DNA from: Shimia sp965227725
Lineage (GTDB): Bacteria; Pseudomonadota; Alphaproteobacteria; Rhodobacterales; Rhodobacteraceae
NCBI RefSeq assembly: GCF_965227725.1
Contig: NZ_CBDDGH010000005.1
Coordinates: 1,116,001 to 1,180,000 of the forward strand
DNA: 64,000 nucleotides
Direction: 5' to 3'
The notes beneath the pieces are model-generated. The model made no database searches and had not been told where the DNA came from. It worked only from the letters and a program-made list of their open reading frames with translations. The position numbers were made by a program, and so were the translations under genes. Each line of letters opens with the position of its first letter. Positions within the stretch are counted from its first letter, which is position 1. Of this stretch, positions 60,838 to 64,000 are shown piece after piece.

Positions 60838-62079
60838 GTGTCTGACTATCCCAATTTTGACCGCGCGCTTGAGGCGCGTCTGGTCGCCTATTGCGCCATC
60901 GACAGCCAAAGCAACGAACACTCAGAAACCACGCCATCCACCGAAATCCAGCTCGATGTCTCCCGCCATCTGGTGGCCGAGCTTGAACGCATTGGCGCAT
61001 CAGACGTGACCCTCACTTCTTATGGTGCCGTGCTCGCCACGGTCCCGGCAACAGACTCTGACGCGCCGACCATCGGCTTTTGCGCCCATGTGGACACCGC
61101 CCCGCAGTTCAACGCCACCGGCGTCAAACCGCGCGTGATCCATGGCTGGGACGGCACCCCCATCACCTATCCAGACAATCCTGATCTGATCCTCTCCCCC
61201 GAAACCTCGGCCTATCTGTCTGGCAAAGAGGGCGAAGACATCATCACCGCCTCCGGCCTCACCCTGCTGGGCGCTGATGATAAGGCGGGCATCGCGATCA
61301 TCATGACCATGGCTGAGCACCTGTTGACCACACCGGGCCTCAAACACGGCAAGGTGCGCCTCGCGTTCACGCCAGATGAGGAAATCGGGCGCGGTGTGCA
61401 CCCTGATCTGCCCGGCGATTTTGGCGTGGATTTCGCCTACACACTGGACGGCGCCCAGCGCGGCACAATGGAGTATGAAACCTTTTCAGCCGACGGCGCG
61501 GTGGTGACCATCACCGGCACCTCCGCCCATCCGGGCTATGCGAAGGACAAGATGACCAACGCGCTGCATGTGGCGGCTCAGATCATCTCTGAGCTGGATG
61601 AGGTCGGCACCACGCCGGAAACCACCGATGGCCGCGAAAGCTTCACCCATATCTACGCTCAGGAAGGTGGCAGCTCTCAAACCACGCTCCGGTTTATCCT
61701 GCGCGCCTTTGAGATGGACGATCTGGAAGCACAGGCCACCCGCCTCAAAGCCGCCTGCAGCAAAGCCGAGGCCGATTTCCCCGGCGCCACAGTGACCTGC
61801 GACATCACCAAACAATACCGCAACATGCGCTATTGGCTGGAGAAAGACATGACCCCGGTGGAGCTCGCCCGCGACGCCATTCGCGCAGAGGGGCTTGAGC
61901 CAAAATCCGTGCCCATTCGCGGCGGCACCGACGGCTCTCAGCTCACCGAGAAAGGCGTGCCCTGCCCCAATATCTTCACCGGCATGATGGAGATCCACGG
62001 CCCGCTGGAGTGGATTTCGGTGCAGGACATGGCCAGTGCCACCCGCGTGATCCTCAATTTGGTGCAGCGCAGCGCCTAA
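60838..62079 (+). CDS. pepT: peptidase T (tripeptidase)
   Basis: Cytoplasmic M20-family aminotripeptidase with two zinc ions. 413 residues, close to the family norm of about 410. Metal-binding GFCAHVDTAPQFNATGVKP, LGADDKAGIAIIM, catalytic FTPDEEIGRGV, then HPGYAKDKMTNAL in the lid domain and RGGTDGSQLTEKGVPCPN near the end. GTG start follows a GTGAGGA site by 7 bases. Stands alone after a terminator. Confidence 0.96.
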   Translation: MSDYPNFDRALEARLVAYCAIDSQSNEHSETTPSTEIQLDVSRHLVAELERIGASDVTLTSYGAVLATVPATDSDAPTIGFCAHVDTAPQFNATGVKPRVIHGWDGTPITYPDNPDLILSPETSAYLSGKEGEDIITASGLTLLGADDKAGIAIIMTMAEHLLTTPGLKHGKVRLAFTPDEEIGRGVHPDLPGDFGVDFAYTLDGAQRGTMEYETFSADGAVVTITGTSAHPGYAKDKMTNALHVAAQIISELDEVGTTPETTDGRESFTHIYAQEGGSSQTTLRFILRAFEMDDLEAQATRLKAACSKAEADFPGATVTCDITKQYRNMRYWLEKDMTPVELARDAIRAEGLEPKSVPIRGGTDGSQLTEKGVPCPNIFTGMMEIHGPLEWISVQDMASATRVILNLVQRSA

Positions 62080-62217
62080 CGCGTCATCCACCCCCACACG
62101 ACCCGCCATTACCTGCTGGCGGGTCTTTGCCGAGGCCACGACAGCTCACAGCTTCGTGAACATCCGTGAAATTGTCGCTTACGTAACCCTCCCATTAAAA
62201 ACAAATGGGAGAAGACA

Positions 62218-63843
62218 ATGAACTTTTTCGAAGCCTTCTTGAAGCGGTTGCTGGAGCGCCTCAATCTCCATAACCCCGAGCCCGCACCGCCCCCTGCACC
62301 AACGCAAACCATTGCAGAGATCGCCTCGACCAACGGAAACTTTGATATCCTGGTCGCTGCACTGAACGCAGCTGGTCTGACCCAGACATTCCTCGACCCC
62401 GGCGATTTCACCGTCTTTGCCCCAACCGATGAAGCCTTCGAAATCCTGGCACGTGACACGTTGGGCATCGACACCACCGGCCTCTCAGAAACCCAAATCG
62501 CAACAGAAATCGTCAACGCTGTGGGTGTTCCGACGCTCACCAATATTCTCTTCTACCACGTGCAGGCTGGCAGCAGCTCCCTTGAGGATGTGCAAAACAG
62601 CGGTTCGGTGGACACGCTGCTGGCCGACGCAAGCTTTGGCGTGGACGGCGACACGCTCAATGACGCTGACCCCGATGTGGAAGACCCGGAATTTGTCGAG
62701 GGTCTCACCGACATTCAGGCCACCAACGGCGTGATCCATGTGATCGACCGCGTGCTGCTGCCCATCGACGTGGCCGAAGCCAACGCGCAGCCCACCATTG
62801 CGGACATCGCCTCCGGCAACCCCGCCTTTGAGGCACTTGTTGGCGCGCTTGTTGCCACAGGCTTGGTCGACCTCTTCACCGATCCCAACAATGATTTCAC
62901 CGTCTTTGCCCCCACCGATGATGCCTTCCGCGCATTGGCCGAAGAGTTGGGCGTTGACACCACGGGCCTTGCCGACGCCGATTTGCCCGGCGCAATTGTG
63001 GGCGCCGTTGGCATCGATCTGGTGCGTGACGTGCTGCTCTACCACGTGCAGGCGGGCGGCAAATCCCTTGCCGACATTCAGGAAGGTCGCCTTGTGGAAA
63101 CAGCACTTGAGGGGGGCCGCTTTGTGGTTGATGGCAACAGCCTCAACGATGCCGATCCCGGCCGTGCCAACCCCAACTTTGTCGAAGGTCTTACCGACAT
63201 CGAAGCCTCAAACGGCGAAATCCATGTGATCGACTCCGTGCTCCTGCCCATCGACATTGCCGATGTCTCCCCTGTCTGGGACCGCGGCTCCTTCGGCGAT
63301 GACGTGCAAATTGGCGGCGCGGCGGATGACTATCTCAGCGGTGGATTCAAAGGCGACGACATCCAGATCGGCGGCGCGGGCAATGACCGCATGTATGGCA
63401 GGCTCGGTGATGACATCCAGTTTGGCGGCAGCGGCAATGATCGCATGTTCGGCGGCTGGGGTGACGACCGCATGGTAGGCGATGATGGCAATGACTACAT
63501 GAAAGGTGGTCGCGGCAATGATCTGATCGATGGCGGCGACGGCAATGACGTCCTGCGCGGCGGCAGTGGCCATGACACGCTGATTGGCGGCGAAGGCGAC
63601 GACAAGCTGCATGGCGGCTGGGGCGCGGATGAGTTCAACTTCACCACGCTCAGCGGCGATGACACCATCAGCGATTTTGGCTGGCATGACACCATCGTGG
63701 TGAGCACAACTGACTTCGCCGATTACGCGGCCATCATGGACAACACCGCTTTCAGCGGCCGCATCGCCACCATTGAAGGCGACAACGGCTCCATCACGCT
63801 GCATTCGCGCTATCTGGACGAAAGCGACTTTGTCTTCATCTGA
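62218..63843 (+). CDS. two-FAS1-domain RTX protein, probable type I secretion substrate
   Basis: 541 residues. After a short helix and Pro-rich segment (1-30) come two fasciclin domains at about 31-184 and 192-346. Each has FTVFAPTD(E/D)AF, the YHVQAG strand and a closing HVID-VLLPID; the two are tandem duplicates. Then an acidic RTX block at about 358-480 with about ten GGxGxD-type nonapeptides (GGAGNDRMYG, GGDGNDVLRG, GGEGDDKLHG) that bind calcium. The last 60 residues end DESDFVFI, like type I secretion signals. There is no N-terminal signal peptide. FAS1 domains mediate adhesion, so a secreted adhesin is likely. GGGAGA precedes ATG. Confidence 0.9.
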   Translation: MNFFEAFLKRLLERLNLHNPEPAPPPAPTQTIAEIASTNGNFDILVAALNAAGLTQTFLDPGDFTVFAPTDEAFEILARDTLGIDTTGLSETQIATEIVNAVGVPTLTNILFYHVQAGSSSLEDVQNSGSVDTLLADASFGVDGDTLNDADPDVEDPEFVEGLTDIQATNGVIHVIDRVLLPIDVAEANAQPTIADIASGNPAFEALVGALVATGLVDLFTDPNNDFTVFAPTDDAFRALAEELGVDTTGLADADLPGAIVGAVGIDLVRDVLLYHVQAGGKSLADIQEGRLVETALEGGRFVVDGNSLNDADPGRANPNFVEGLTDIEASNGEIHVIDSVLLPIDIADVSPVWDRGSFGDDVQIGGAADDYLSGGFKGDDIQIGGAGNDRMYGRLGDDIQFGGSGNDRMFGGWGDDRMVGDDGNDYMKGGRGNDLIDGGDGNDVLRGGSGHDTLIGGEGDDKLHGGWGADEFNFTTLSGDDTISDFGWHDTIVVSTTDFADYAAIMDNTAFSGRIATIEGDNGSITLHSRYLDESDFVFI

Positions 63844-63855
63844 TAGAAAACCCCG

Positions 63856-63881
63856 TGTGAGCCGGCACCGTCCGGCTCACA
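63856..63881. terminator. hairpin between convergent genes, terminator
   Basis: TGTGAGCCGG (63856-63865) pairs perfectly with CCGGCTCACA (63872-63881), loop CACCGT. On the minus strand it is followed by CGGGGTTTT, so it probably ends the gene at the right edge; on the plus strand there is no T-run. Confidence 0.65.
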
Positions 63882-63901
63882 TCACGGCGCACAAGTAGGC
63901 C

Positions 63902-64000
63902 TTAGCGGTTCGCCAGCTCTTGCACCAACAAATCGCGCACCACATCCCGTGGCACATCCGCCGTCACAAAGGCATTGCCGATCCCACGCGCCAGGATGAA
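63902..64000 (-). CDS. 3' end of an unrecognised gene at the window edge
   Basis: The last 32 codons on the minus strand read ...ILARGIGNAFVTADVPRDVV and end QELANR before TAA. Codon use is normal for the window and a terminator lies just after it, so it is a real gene end. The start is outside. Too little is visible to name it. Confidence 0.6.
   Translation of the reverse strand, partial: FILARGIGNAFVTADVPRDVVRDLLVQELANR

Noticed and set aside
63280..63640. DNA tandem repeat element
   Set aside because: The periodicity is 27 bases and encodes RTX nonapeptides of the FAS1-RTX protein.

Overview
The window is a chromosomal segment of an alphaproteobacterium, most probably a Rhodobacterales/Roseobacter-group marine bacterium. 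The support is the gene content: a sciP-ctrA cell-cycle pair, a MocR regulator divergent from a DUF1127 gene, DUF2842 and DCC proteins, LpxI instead of LpxH, a pseudoazurin, and GC-rich codon use throughout. The genus cannot be named from the sequence alone. I saw no rRNA, tRNA, insertion sequence, prophage or CRISPR array.

Layout. Bases 1-5071 carry a LIV-type amino-acid ABC transporter (livH partial, livM, livG, livF) and acetyl-CoA synthetase. livG is broken by six single-base insertions within about 380 bp. Bases 5072-6217 are gene-poor, with one small secreted protein. Bases 6218-15000 hold an EamA exporter, thiamine pyrophosphokinase, a very acidic 827-residue protein, DUF4166/DCC/DUF2842 genes, purA and a cobalt-type nitrile hydratase operon. 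Bases 15173-22910 hold secG, pyrG, a P-loop protein, metA, a lipase-like hydrolase, a PPK2 kinase overlapping a TetR regulator, and an unknown gene.

Bases 22937-25763 form the most interesting locus. A leftward operon encodes a pentaheme c-type cytochrome, a DUF3365 protein with one heme c site, and a four-helix membrane protein with two His-x13-His pairs. It diverges from a pseudoazurin gene, and a TTAA-N7-TTAA CtrA-type box lies between them. Together these could move electrons between membrane and periplasm, but I cannot tie them to a named pathway.

Bases 25916-33304 hold rpsI-rplM, the MocR/DUF1127 pair with repeated ATTGTA boxes, a thioesterase, an ECHDC3-like crotonase, trmFO, gluQ, hisI and an IscU-like scaffold. 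Bases 33714-39479 hold a 40-residue membrane protein, recG-ligA, ctrA and sciP. Bases 40792-54713 are the envelope/isoprenoid cluster read leftward: pyrH, frr, uppS, cdsA, dxr, rseP, a 43-residue protein, bamA, skp/ompH, fabZ, lpxA, lpxI, lpxB and a CadD-like membrane gene. A formate/nitrite channel gene is inserted between pyrH and frr. The right end has miaA, an AraC regulator, a lytic transglycosylase, ssb, a peptidoglycan-binding-domain protein, pepT and a two-FAS1-domain RTX protein.
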